A stretch of 64,000 nucleotides of DNA, taken from contig JAHJYA010000135.1 of assembly GCA_018826895.1 (NCBI GenBank), forward strand, positions 1 through 64,000, given 5' to 3'. The position numbers and the translations under genes are program-made. Positions 10,786-20,252 of this stretch are shown piece by piece; the stretch's first letter is position 1; every line of letters begins with the position of its first letter. Source of the DNA: Gammaproteobacteria bacterium. Lineage in GTDB: Bacteria > Pseudomonadota > Gammaproteobacteria > Pseudomonadales > Pseudomonadaceae. The notes below the pieces were generated by a model. The model searched no databases, was not told where the DNA came from, and saw only the letters and a program-made list of their open reading frames with translations.

Positions 10786-11058
10786 CTATGATGAAACCTG
10801 CCTGATATCCAACACGACCCAGACCTCATATCCTTTCTCCCGAGCTGCTTTCTCGGCCTCGAGTTGGGCAGCGAGTGTACTGATGGAGCGGGAGCGGTGC
10901 TCGAAGCGGAATGGCGATCCACCGTTCTTGCGCACGCTCAATTCAACGAGTGTGAAGGTGCAGTGCTGTTTGGGTATTGGCTGCTTCGATTTCGAAGGAG
11001 CGGGGTCTAGACCGAGTGCGCGCCGCATCTCGACTTCTGTGAATTTTGTGTCAGTCAA
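10786..11058 (-). CDS. Hypothetical small protein (90 aa)
   Basis: Intact ORF with plausible composition, no recognised domain. Confidence 0.45.
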   Translation of the reverse strand: MTDTKFTEVEMRRALGLDPAPSKSKQPIPKQHCTFTLVELSVRKNGGSPFRFEHRSRSISTLAAQLEAEKAAREKGYEVWVVLDIRQVSS

Positions 11059-11214
11059 GCGAGATCCTTAGAACGATTGCGGGTGACGCCATTGTAGCGA
11101 GGAGTCGTGCTGTTATGCTCAAGACATCGCTGGGTATCGCCACTGTATTCTTGATCACTTTTAAGCTCTTTGTGGTTGAACCCTGCCTGTAGTGATCATT
11201 CGACCTGGCCAGCC

Positions 11215-11275
11215 GCGACAGGCAGAAATCGGCCAGGAGCGGCCCATCAGCATCAATACTGTGTCCCCGATTGTT
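11215..11275 (+). repeat. Left arm of inverted repeat flanking the lysR/alkylsulfatase cassette
   Basis: GCGACAGGCAG...TCGGCCAGGAGCGGCCCATCAGCATCAATACTGTGTCCCCGATTGTT; near-matching reverse complement at 15247-15343. Confidence 0.7.
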
Positions 11276-11809
11276 CCCGATTGTTCCTGTGCGTTACGAG
11301 CGGCATCGGGTCTGGGAGGTAGAAGGCCAGCTCAAGCCGGGCCAGCGCCACATCTATCAGAAGCCTTACGAACCGCCAAATCTAAGGATGATCGACTGAG
11401 CCAGTGGGTCGTCCGCCTTGCTGAGCGATCACATTCAAATGTGGCCGCAATTGCACTGGCGAACAAAACAGCGCGCATGGCTTGGGCGATGCTGCGTAAT
11501 GGAACCACCTACCAACCGGAGCGGGCCGCAGCCTGAACCGAAAACAGGCAATACCTGGCAATACAGCAACCGTCACCCACGATTGCGAAGCAACCTGAAC
11601 GATGGCAAACCGGTCGAACCGGCGCTGGAAAACCCCTCAAATGTCCATGTGCGAGAAGCACGTAGAAGCGATTGGGAGCCAGCGCGCGAATAGCCCATCA
11701 TGGCCCGCATCGAAACGATGCAGATATCAAAGGCCGAATATACGTGTGCAGTCGGCACGGGCGCCAAAGCGAAGGGGGCTTGCAATGAGGGGGAGTCCAT
11801 ATACGGACT

Positions 11810-12082
11810 TTCTTCATCGATGAGGACACCTGGCAGATTGCCCTGGCGGATCACTATGACGCCCGTGGGGAGCTATGGAGAGTTTCGGCGGCCTACCAGA
11901 TGAACTTCTACAACGATCTGGTGTCCTGGATGACCGCCGAGGCCATACATGACCTGCAGTCTCGCCGTTACCTGATCAGTGGTCTGAGCAACGAAGTCAA
12001 GCATGAGGCCAGCTTCGGCCATGAAGCTCTGCACCAGGACTTCAAGCTAGATGCCCTGCGCCGCCTTGGCGGGAAGAACTGA
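11810..12082 (+). pseudogene. C-terminal fragment of a DUF1329 protein
   Basis: In-frame FFIDEDTWQIALADHYDARGELWRVSAAYQMNFYNDLVSWMTAEAIHDLQSRRYLISGLSNE...DALRRLGGKN; no N-terminal part upstream. Confidence 0.72.
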
Positions 12083-12176
12083 AATATTGGCCATCGGCGA
12101 GCCAGGCTGCTGGCTCGCCAACCATTCAGCGTCGGGCGTCGATCTGCTGCACGTTGACCACCTGTGCCATGCCCGC

Positions 12177-13124
12177 CTAACGGGCCAGCCAAGCGTCTTG
12201 ACGCTGGAGTACGGCCGCATCATGCGCCAGCAGCACCTCGATAAAGCACTGTGCAGCCAGTGACAGGCGCCTGCCGTGCAAGCGGGCAATCCCGAAGCGA
12301 CCGCGCAGCCCAAGGTCGAGGCTGTGCAAAGCCTGCAAGTCGCCGCGCCGCAGCTCGTCTTCCACCATAAACCAAGGCAACATCGCCAGCGCCTCACAAC
12401 CCTGCAAGAGCTGCTTGAGCATGGCCGAGCTGTCGCAGGTGATGGCCAGCTTCCACTGCGCACGCCAGGTGTTCTGCAAGGCATTAGGTAGGCGCTTGAG
12501 CAACTCCTCGCGAATGGCTTCGGGCAGGTTGGGCCCCGCCAGTGGATACTGCAGCAGCGCCTCCAGGCTGGGAGCGGCTTGTTCAAGCAGAGGATGACCG
12601 GCACGGCACATCGGCAGCGTGTGGTGCTCGCCGAGGGCCTGCACAACATAGCCGGGGTCGCCTTCAATCTCGTGCAAGTCGGCGACCAGCAGGTCGATTT
12701 CGCGGCGCTGCAAACGTGCGGGCAACTCTTGCCAGGGTGCCAGCACCACCTCCAAATGCACGCCGGGGTGCGCGCGGTTCAAAATGGCCAGTACCGGGGC
12801 AACCAGAGCGGCGCCGGCAAACGGACCAACTCCCACACGCAACTCACCTTGCTCCAAGCCGCGCGCCAATTGCAGGTCACGCTGCAAGTCCTGGGCGTGC
12901 AGCAGCAGTTGCCGGGCATGCTGCAACAGCAGCTCGCCCATCGTAGTGGGGGTCACTTCGCGGTGGCTGCGATCAAACAGCTGCTCGCCAACCTGCGCTT
13001 CCAGCGCTTGCAGGCTGCGGGTCAGCGCCGGCTGGGAGAGGTGCAGCGCCTCTGCGGCGCGGGCAAAGTTGCCATGTTCGGCCAAGGCCAAGGCATGACG
13101 CAGGTGACGGAGCTCTATATTCAT
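12177..13124 (-). CDS. LysR-family regulator, divergent from the alkylsulfatase (SdsB-like position)
   Basis: MNIELRHLRHALALAEHGNFARAAEALHLSQPALTRSLQALEAQVGEQLFDRSHREVTPTTMG. Confidence 0.93.
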   Translation of the reverse strand: MNIELRHLRHALALAEHGNFARAAEALHLSQPALTRSLQALEAQVGEQLFDRSHREVTPTTMGELLLQHARQLLLHAQDLQRDLQLARGLEQGELRVGVGPFAGAALVAPVLAILNRAHPGVHLEVVLAPWQELPARLQRREIDLLVADLHEIEGDPGYVVQALGEHHTLPMCRAGHPLLEQAAPSLEALLQYPLAGPNLPEAIREELLKRLPNALQNTWRAQWKLAITCDSSAMLKQLLQGCEALAMLPWFMVEDELRRGDLQALHSLDLGLRGRFGIARLHGRRLSLAAQCFIEVLLAHDAAVLQRQDAWLAR

Positions 13125-13216
13125 GCTTTTCGCGCATCAAGAAAATTAGTTAATTGCATTGGACGCATAGTAGGCCGCACGCCATGCTCTGACCAGACAC
13201 TCTCTGGAGAACGCCG

Positions 13217-15181
13217 ATGAATCTGCCCTTTCGCTGGATGTTAACCAGCACCTTGTTGCTACTCAGTGCATGCAGCGACAGCCCCGCGCCCAGCCACAGC
13301 GCCGCCACGCCACGCACTCAAGCTGCCCAGGCCGAGGTCGCGCAGAACTATGACCTGAGCAATGTCGAGGGCCTGGCCCAGGCACGACGCGGCCTGATTG
13401 CCACGCCTCAGGGCCAGGTTCGCGATGCCGAAGGCGAAGTGATCTGGGACTTCGATAGCTTTGCGTTTGTCCAAGGCGAGGCACCCACTACCGTCAACCC
13501 CAGCCTGTGGCGGCAAGCGCTGCTGAATAACCAGGTTGGGCTGTTCAAAGTCAGCGACAAAATCTATCAGCTGCGCGGCTTCGACCTAGCCAACATGACG
13601 CTGATCGAAGGCGCCAGCGGCTGGATTGTCATCGACCCGCTAACCAGCCAGGAAACCGCTGCCTTCGCCATGGACTTCGTTGCTCAACATCTGGGCGCGC
13701 GCCCGGTGAGTGCAATGATCTTCAGCCACAGTCATGTCGATCACTTTGGAGGCGCCCTCGGCGTAATCAGCGCCGAAGACGCCAAAGCTCGTCAGGTGCC
13801 GGTGATCGCCCCGGCTGGGTTTATGGAAGAAGCCACCAGCGAAAACCTGATGATGGGCGTAGCCATGGCCCGCCGTGCCACCTTCATGTACGGACAACGC
13901 CTGCCGCGCAGCGCCGAGGGCCTGGTGGACAACGGCCTTGGCAAGGCGGTTGCCTTCGGGCACATGGGCATTCTGCCGCCCACCCAACTGATCAGCGCTC
14001 GCGAACAGGAGCAGGACGTAGATGGCGTGCGCTTTGTCTTCTACAGCACACCCGGGGCCGAAGCCCCGGCGGAGATGACCTTCAGCCTTCCGGAGCTAAA
14101 AGCCTTTGGCGGCGCTGAGCTGCTCTCGCAAACGCTGCACAACCTTTACACCCTGCGCGGCGCCAAAGTGCGTGACGCCTTGCAATGGGCCAACTACATC
14201 GACGCCAGCCGCGCGCAAGCCGCCGGGGCTGAAGTGCTGTTCAACCAGCATCACTGGCCGGTGTGGGGGCAGGACAACATCCAGGCGTTTCTCACTGCGC
14301 AGCGTGATGTCTACCGCTACCTGCACGACCAAACTGTGCGCCTGATGAATACCGGGCTCACTGCGCCGGAGATCGCCGAGCAGTTGCGTCTGCCGGCAAG
14401 CCTCGACCAACACCTGCACGTGCACGGCTACTACGGCACTCTCAAGCACAACGTGCGTGCGATCTATCAGTTTTACCTGGGCTGGTTTGACGCCAACCCG
14501 GCCAACCTCGACCCGTTGCCGCCGGTGGCTGCCGCCGCCAAGTACGTGGCCCTGGCCGGGGGCAGCGAGCCGCTGCTGGCTGCCGCCGAACACGCCTATG
14601 CTGAGGGCGATTACCGCTGGGCCGCGGAGCTGGGCAAGCATCTGCTGTATGTCAACCCCGATAATCAGGCCGCCCGCGACTTGCAAGCACGTAGCTTCGA
14701 GCAACTGGGCTATCAGGCCGAATCGGCGCCCTGGCGTAACTTCTACCTGAGTGGTGCCTATGAGCTGCGTCACGGCTTGCCGGAAGAGGGTTTTACGCCG
14801 GTTATGATGCTCGACATGCTCAAGCACACCGCGCCGGAGCGCTTCTTGGATGTGATGGCCACCAAGCTGGATGGCACGGCGGCAGCCGACAGCGCACTGC
14901 GTATCAACCTCAACTTCACCGACAGCGGCGCGCGCTTTCACCTGTGGATCGAGAACGCCGTGCTACATCACCGCCGCTTGGATGAAGACGAAGTCGCCGA
15001 GGCCGACGCCAGCCTGAACCTGAGTAAGGACCTCTTTTTGCAGATGATTAGTGGGCAAGCCGGTATCGGCGCCCTGCTCAGTTCCGATCAGGTGTCGATC
15101 GACGGCAATGCACTGGCCTTGGGGCGCTTCTTCAGCTTGCTGGATAAGCCGGACGGACGCTTCCCTATTGTCACGCGGTAG
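13217..15181 (+). CDS. sdsA: Class III (metallo-beta-lactamase fold) linear alkylsulfatase, SdsA-like, putative lipoprotein
   Basis: Zn motif FSHSHVDHFGGALGV; VLFNQHHWPVWGQDNI; C-terminal SCP2-like domain; lipobox LLSAC at the N-terminus. Confidence 0.88.
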   Translation: MNLPFRWMLTSTLLLLSACSDSPAPSHSAATPRTQAAQAEVAQNYDLSNVEGLAQARRGLIATPQGQVRDAEGEVIWDFDSFAFVQGEAPTTVNPSLWRQALLNNQVGLFKVSDKIYQLRGFDLANMTLIEGASGWIVIDPLTSQETAAFAMDFVAQHLGARPVSAMIFSHSHVDHFGGALGVISAEDAKARQVPVIAPAGFMEEATSENLMMGVAMARRATFMYGQRLPRSAEGLVDNGLGKAVAFGHMGILPPTQLISAREQEQDVDGVRFVFYSTPGAEAPAEMTFSLPELKAFGGAELLSQTLHNLYTLRGAKVRDALQWANYIDASRAQAAGAEVLFNQHHWPVWGQDNIQAFLTAQRDVYRYLHDQTVRLMNTGLTAPEIAEQLRLPASLDQHLHVHGYYGTLKHNVRAIYQFYLGWFDANPANLDPLPPVAAAAKYVALAGGSEPLLAAAEHAYAEGDYRWAAELGKHLLYVNPDNQAARDLQARSFEQLGYQAESAPWRNFYLSGAYELRHGLPEEGFTPVMMLDMLKHTAPERFLDVMATKLDGTAAADSALRINLNFTDSGARFHLWIENAVLHHRRLDEDEVAEADASLNLSKDLFLQMISGQAGIGALLSSDQVSIDGNALALGRFFSLLDKPDGRFPIVTR

Positions 15182-15246
15182 TATTTGGACTACGCCAAGC
15201 AATTGCGCCGAGACAGAGTGGCGGGCTCGTGCGTACCCGTAAAAAA

Positions 15247-15343
15247 ACAATCGGGGACACCACGGTATTGATGCTGATGGACCGCTCCTGGCCGAGAGCC
15301 GCCCGTCCAGATAGGCGGTTTTCGGCCAAGAGCTGCCTGTCGC
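15247..15343 (-). repeat. Right arm of inverted repeat flanking the lysR/alkylsulfatase cassette
   Basis: AATCGGGGACACCACGGTATTGATGCTGATGGACCGCTCCTGGCCGA...AGCTGCCTGTCGC is the reverse complement of 11215-11275 apart from small substitutions and an insertion. Confidence 0.7.
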
Positions 15344-15518
15344 CATCAGCAGCTTTCAGCCGTGAGTTGACGCTTGCTGTTCACTTTCTCCGTTGTGTCG
15401 GTCATGCAGGATGCGAAGGTTGAGCAGTAGAAACTCCACAGATGGCAACTTGCAATTTTGAAACTATCTTCCGTGACCGCCTGCTGTGCCTAAAACGGTC
15501 CCCGATCAACCGATCACG

Positions 15519-15600
15519 TGCCGGCTCCATCCGTGGATGACCACAGCCAGGTAGATGAAGGCGACCGAGGGCGGGATGGAGGTCATGTCGGCGACTCAAT
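15519..15600 (-). mobile_element. IS3-family transposase (OrfB) fragment
   Basis: Minus-strand reading ADMTSIPPSVAFIYLAVVIHGWSRHVIG resembles the DDE-domain block T-DIT-I-...-G-F-VYLAVV-D-WSR-VVG of IS3 OrfB; no flanking transposase sequence. Confidence 0.65.
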
Positions 15601-15782
15601 GCTAGTTCGGTGCGTTGCCCCGAGCGTTGCTAGTTGGAACCGATAAGGCACGAGCAGGCAAGGCGACCGAGCGAGCGCTGAGGTACAAGGCAAACCCGAG
15701 GTTTCAACATGAGTAGCGTTTCGATAGCATGGGCGGAGCCTGCAGTAGCGAAGTGCAGTGGATACAGGGAGGACATCGCGCC

Positions 15783-17921
15783 ATGCACATATCGAAACTG
15801 TCGGTAGTCAACTACCGCAACTTTTCCAATACGACACTCGTGCTCAGCAAAGGCGTTAACACGATCATTGGCGAGAATGGATCCGGTAAGACCAATCTCT
15901 TTCGCGCTATACGCCTGCTGCTGGATGACAACATGGTCCGCGCGGCGTTCAAGCTGGATGAGTCGGACTTTCACCGGGGACTCGAGCAGTGGCGGGGCCA
16001 CTGGATCATCATCAGCCTGGAATTCGATGAAATAGGGCCTGACGAGGCAATCCAGGCGCTATTCCTGCATGGCGCTGGGGTTATAGGGGATGCTGCCGTT
16101 GGCCGGGCAACCTACAACCTTATCTTTCGGCCGAAGAAAGAAGTGCGCCTAAAGCTGGCAAGTCTGGATGATGGCGATTTGGCCGGATTGGCCACTATCC
16201 GACAGGCCATAACTATTGCTGACTATGAGACACTCTTCACTGGCAGGAGCGAGGCTAACTTCGGTAACGAGGTAGTCTACAAGAGTCTTGTGGGCGACTT
16301 TGATAACTGCGTATTCAGCGGGGAGGTTGACGATCCTCGAATTGGATCGCGTTTGCCTGTGTTCTTGTCGGTGAGTAAGGAGGTCTCCTTCACCTTCATT
16401 CAGGCTCTCCGCGACGTCGTCGCCGAGTTCCACAACAATCGGACGAACCCACTACTCACACTGCTCAAGAGCAAGAGCGGTGAGATAGCACCCGCTACAA
16501 TGGCGCCGATAGTGGCGCAAGTGCTGGCGTTGAACAATTCGATTGAGGCACTTGAGGACGTGCAAACGGTCCGGACGGACATTCGCGACACGATCAAAGA
16601 TGCGGCAGGGGAGACCTACTCTCCGAGTTCGCTGTCGATCAAATCCGATCTTTCGGACGAAGCGGACAAGCTCTTTCAGTCGCTCAAGCTCTTTGTCGGT
16701 GAGTCGGCCGAGGGCTACGAAGGCGGGATTCACGAACTGAGCCTGGGGGGCGCAAACCTCATATTTCTGACGCTGAAGCTGCTTGAGTTCAAGTATCAGA
16801 AGGCGCACCAATCCATAGCGAACTTTCTCGTCATCGAGGAGCCAGAAGCACATATCCACACCCACATCCAAAAGACGCTCTTTGACCGCATTGCCTATGA
16901 CGACACTCAGATCATCTATTCAACGCATTCAACGCATATCTCTGAGGTCAGCAGCGTCCAGAACGTGAACATTCTTGGTCGTCGCGGCGTTGCATGCGAG
17001 GCCTATCAGCCGGCAACAGGCCTGTCGCCTAGCGAGATCGGGAATATTCAGCGCTATCTCGACGCCGTTCGTAGCAACCTACTGTTTGCCAAAAGCGTTG
17101 TCCTAGTTGAGGGTGACGCAGAGGAAATCCTAATCCCGATTCTGTTCAAGAAAGTTGTCGGCCTAAGCTTGGATGAGCTCGGAGTCAGTTTGATCAACAT
17201 TCGCAGTACGGGTTTCCAGAACGTAGCGGTCCTCTTCCACGACACGAGAATCAGGAAGCGCTGCAGCATCATCACCGACCTGGACGCAGCGATTGTGGAC
17301 ACGACCCCCATTCCCGGCGAGCCAGAAGCTGAAGCAAAGTTCAAAGCGAAATGCCTAGCATCACAAGTGGTTGGTGCTGCACGCAAGGTTGCGCTCGATG
17401 CGTTCGCGAATGGCAACGATTGGCTCTCGGTGCACTACGCAGACCACACGCTGGAGGTCGACTTCATTTCAGCCGGCAATGGGCGTCAAATGGCTTCGAT
17501 TGTACCGCTTGTCTATACGCAAGCGGCCACTACGGCGACCGCCATTGCGGAGCTTATGTCGGGGGACAAGGCACAGTACGGCAGGCGAGTGCTTACGATG
17601 GCGGCGAATCAGGGCAAAGGCTGGTTCGCGATTCTTCTTGGCGAGCACATCAATCACAAGACGGTCCTTCCCGGGTACATAAGTAAGGCCATCTTCTTTG
17701 CGCGGGAGAGCTTGACCGTGGAGCTCTTCTTCAATATCTACAGCTACAGAGTCAAGTGCGCGCTTTCGGGAGGGGACATCCCGCAGGCTGTGGCAGATGT
17801 TGCGACAGCACGGCTCAACGCTTATAGGCAGGGCACGCTTGACCTAGTGGCGCTCAAGGCAGCTATGGGACCTGCGCTCCGCAACGACCAGATTCACGCC
17901 ATCCTGGCCGACGTGGAGTGA
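15783..17921 (+). CDS. gajA: OLD-family ATP-dependent endonuclease, GajA-like (AAA ATPase + TOPRIM)
   Basis: Walker A GENGSGKTN; signature LSLGGANLIFLTLKLLEF; Walker B FLVIEEPEAHIH; STHSTHIS; TOPRIM SVVLVEGDAEEILIPILFKK and IITDLDAAI; followed by a UvrD-like helicase overlapping by 4 bp. Confidence 0.85.
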   Translation: MHISKLSVVNYRNFSNTTLVLSKGVNTIIGENGSGKTNLFRAIRLLLDDNMVRAAFKLDESDFHRGLEQWRGHWIIISLEFDEIGPDEAIQALFLHGAGVIGDAAVGRATYNLIFRPKKEVRLKLASLDDGDLAGLATIRQAITIADYETLFTGRSEANFGNEVVYKSLVGDFDNCVFSGEVDDPRIGSRLPVFLSVSKEVSFTFIQALRDVVAEFHNNRTNPLLTLLKSKSGEIAPATMAPIVAQVLALNNSIEALEDVQTVRTDIRDTIKDAAGETYSPSSLSIKSDLSDEADKLFQSLKLFVGESAEGYEGGIHELSLGGANLIFLTLKLLEFKYQKAHQSIANFLVIEEPEAHIHTHIQKTLFDRIAYDDTQIIYSTHSTHISEVSSVQNVNILGRRGVACEAYQPATGLSPSEIGNIQRYLDAVRSNLLFAKSVVLVEGDAEEILIPILFKKVVGLSLDELGVSLINIRSTGFQNVAVLFHDTRIRKRCSIITDLDAAIVDTTPIPGEPEAEAKFKAKCLASQVVGAARKVALDAFANGNDWLSVHYADHTLEVDFISAGNGRQMASIVPLVYTQAATTATAIAELMSGDKAQYGRRVLTMAANQGKGWFAILLGEHINHKTVLPGYISKAIFFARESLTVELFFNIYSYRVKCALSGGDIPQAVADVATARLNAYRQGTLDLVALKAAMGPALRNDQIHAILADVE

Positions 17922-19714
17922 TGTTCACCTGGACGAGCCGGGAGCTGAACGCTGAGCAGAGCGAGGCGGTCCTGCTGCCCGGAAGTGTGTTTCTGGTGGC
18001 ATGTCCTGGCAGCGGAAAGACGAGGGCCCTGACCTACAAGATTGCATACGAGCTCTCACGCCTGGAGTCGGACAGGCAATTCATCGTTGCCATCACCTAC
18101 ACGCACCGGGCGGCGGACGAAATCCAGGAGCGCATTGAAGATCTCGGGGTGGATACGTCGCGGCTCTGGATCGGCACGATTCACTCTTTCTGCCTGGAAT
18201 GGATCATCAAACCATATGGCATCTATGCGCCTGAGCTTGCGCACGGGTACCGGGTAATCGATCAGCATGAACGAGAGAAGTTGCTGGAGCGGTTATGCGC
18301 GCCATACGCATCTCAACGAGTCTCTCACTACGATTGCGATTATTTCTTCACCACCGACGGCTACTACCTGGGCTGCCCGAACGCGGGAAAGCACGCAATC
18401 ATTCATCGGGTTTTGGTTGAGTATTTCAGGATTCTGGCCGAGAACAGGCAAATAGACTTTGAGCTGATCCTGTGGCATGCCAGCCAGCTGATCGACCTGA
18501 ATCCGGCGATCAGTGTGCTGTTGTCGAAGCTCTTCGCACTCATTCTTGTCGACGAGTATCAGGATACGAAGCAGATTCAGTACAGTATTTTGGGGTCAAT
18601 TCTTCGTGCGGGGGCAGGCGCCACGCGGCTTTTCATGGTGGGCGACCCGAATCAGGCAATCTATGGTTCGTTGGGTGGCTACCCGATTGAAATTGGCGAG
18701 CTGAGGAGGCTGACCGAAGTTCGGATTGCTGAGCAGCAGTTGTCGCAGAACTATCGGTCGTCCAGCCGCATCATCGACTATTTCGGCAATTTCAATGTGT
18801 ACAACACGGCGATAGCGGCTGCAGGCGACGGGCGCGTCTACCCGAGCCTTGTTTCGTACGACAGTGGGGTTACCCGAGATGATCTGGTACACGAAATTGT
18901 CAGACTCATTCGGCACAACGTTGAGACGTTAGGAATACCGCCGAGCGAGGTTTGCGTACTTGCTCCGCAGTGGCTCCATTTGGCCTCTATGACCCGACAG
19001 CTTGTCGTCAATATGCCTGACTACCAGTTCGATGGTCCAGGTATGGTGCCGTTTGCCAGAGACATCGAAAACTTCTGGTACAAGCTGTCGAGACTTGCCC
19101 TTACGGAGCCGTCACCGTCCCTCTATGTTCGCCGGCTTCGCTGGGCGGGAGAGGTGATCAGTGAGATGAAGGACGCAGGCATTGAGACCTCACGACTATC
19201 GCGAAAGTCCTTCCTTAGGGAGTGCAATGCGATTCCCATCGACGAGGACAACGGTTTGGCATACCTGCGGCGCTTCTTTGCAACTTTGTTCGAGCGACTT
19301 GGTATTCAGATCAGCGATTTCGCGCAGTTGCAGGAGCACCATCAAGCGTTCTTCGAAAGCTCTGAATCGCGCATTGCGAAGCTCGAAGCGGAAGGGGTTG
19401 ACGCAATTGGGGACATTGCTTTCTTCAGGAAAGTATTCCAAAACCGCACAGGAATAACCGTGTCTACTATTCATGGTGTGAAGGGTGCCGAGTTTGATGT
19501 CGTTATTGCGTATGCGCTGCTGGAAGGAATGGTGCCGCACTTCAATGACGCGGACGGGGATACGAGCGCGCAGAAGCTGCTCTACGTTGTGGGCTCGCGT
19601 GCCAGAAAGAACCTGCACCTTTTTTCGGAGACCGGCCGTAAAAGGGGGAGATACAACGTGTATGTGCCCACGCGAATGCTAGCGGCCTGCGTATTCAACT
19701 ACGACGACGTATGA
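17918..19714 (+). CDS. gajB: UvrD/Rep-like SF1 helicase, GajB-like
   Basis: Walker A ACPGSGKTRALT; motif Ia TYTHRAADEIQERI; motif II LILVDEYQDTKQIQ; motif III FMVGDPNQAIYGSLGG; motif IV QLSQNYRSSSRII; motif V VSTIHGVKGAEFDVV; ATGA overlap with gajA-like gene. Confidence 0.87.
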   Translation: MMFTWTSRELNAEQSEAVLLPGSVFLVACPGSGKTRALTYKIAYELSRLESDRQFIVAITYTHRAADEIQERIEDLGVDTSRLWIGTIHSFCLEWIIKPYGIYAPELAHGYRVIDQHEREKLLERLCAPYASQRVSHYDCDYFFTTDGYYLGCPNAGKHAIIHRVLVEYFRILAENRQIDFELILWHASQLIDLNPAISVLLSKLFALILVDEYQDTKQIQYSILGSILRAGAGATRLFMVGDPNQAIYGSLGGYPIEIGELRRLTEVRIAEQQLSQNYRSSSRIIDYFGNFNVYNTAIAAAGDGRVYPSLVSYDSGVTRDDLVHEIVRLIRHNVETLGIPPSEVCVLAPQWLHLASMTRQLVVNMPDYQFDGPGMVPFARDIENFWYKLSRLALTEPSPSLYVRRLRWAGEVISEMKDAGIETSRLSRKSFLRECNAIPIDEDNGLAYLRRFFATLFERLGIQISDFAQLQEHHQAFFESSESRIAKLEAEGVDAIGDIAFFRKVFQNRTGITVSTIHGVKGAEFDVVIAYALLEGMVPHFNDADGDTSAQKLLYVVGSRARKNLHLFSETGRKRGRYNVYVPTRMLAACVFNYDDV

Positions 19715-20061
19715 GACGCGGAAAAGAGAATGAGTTGACTTTGACCCTCGCGCGACCAGAACTGACCTGGTTAGTTGAACCAACAAGGCAGGTCAGGCTG
19801 GCGGACATACACCAATAGAAGCCTTCCTTCACACGACTGTCTGCTCTTGGCCGAAAGCGGTTGTATATCATTGGAACCCAGGAGTCCTCTGTGGTTGCAC
19901 TGTTTGGGTGCTGGTTGACAGCCGCGGTGCTCGATGAGCTCGTCGAAATGGCATGACAGCTGATTGAGGTGGTCAAGCTACTCGCGTCCCCGCCGCGCCT
20001 ACCTAGTATCTAGAGTTAATCCCCCTGCGCTTTCCTTCGAATCAGACGAGTGCTAAAACAG

Positions 20062-20086
20062 CACAGCCCCGCAGAGCGGGGCTGTG
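20062..20086. terminator. GC-rich hairpin, possible terminator
   Basis: CACAGCCCCGC-AGA-GCGGGGCTGTG, perfect 11-bp stem. Confidence 0.5.
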
Positions 20087-20252
20087 AGAAACGGACCTAG
20101 CGTCATCACCAGCATGCTGAGGCTTCTGGGAGAGGGCGGATTAGGGCAGCTCCAACAGTGTACTTCCGACCAATGCCATGAAGGTAGTCCGTACGGGCGC
20201 AATTATCTGGCAAAACTCGCAACCCCCCAGAGTTTTGCTGGGTTCGAGCCGG

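Noticed and set aside
11192-11693. Small ORFs of 60-114 aa between umuC remnant and DUF1329 fragment
   Set aside because: Overlapping frames with no motif, in a degraded intergenic region; not supportable as genes.
15783-19714. Alternative reading as a Septu- or retron-type ATPase system
   Set aside because: The first gene has a TOPRIM domain (not HNH) and the partner is a full UvrD-like helicase, which fits Gabija best; no reverse transcriptase present.
19695-20050. Sequence between the gajB-like gene and DUF6088, considered as a decayed third defence gene
   Set aside because: No frame shows recognisable motifs; only short repeats and a hairpin are visible.
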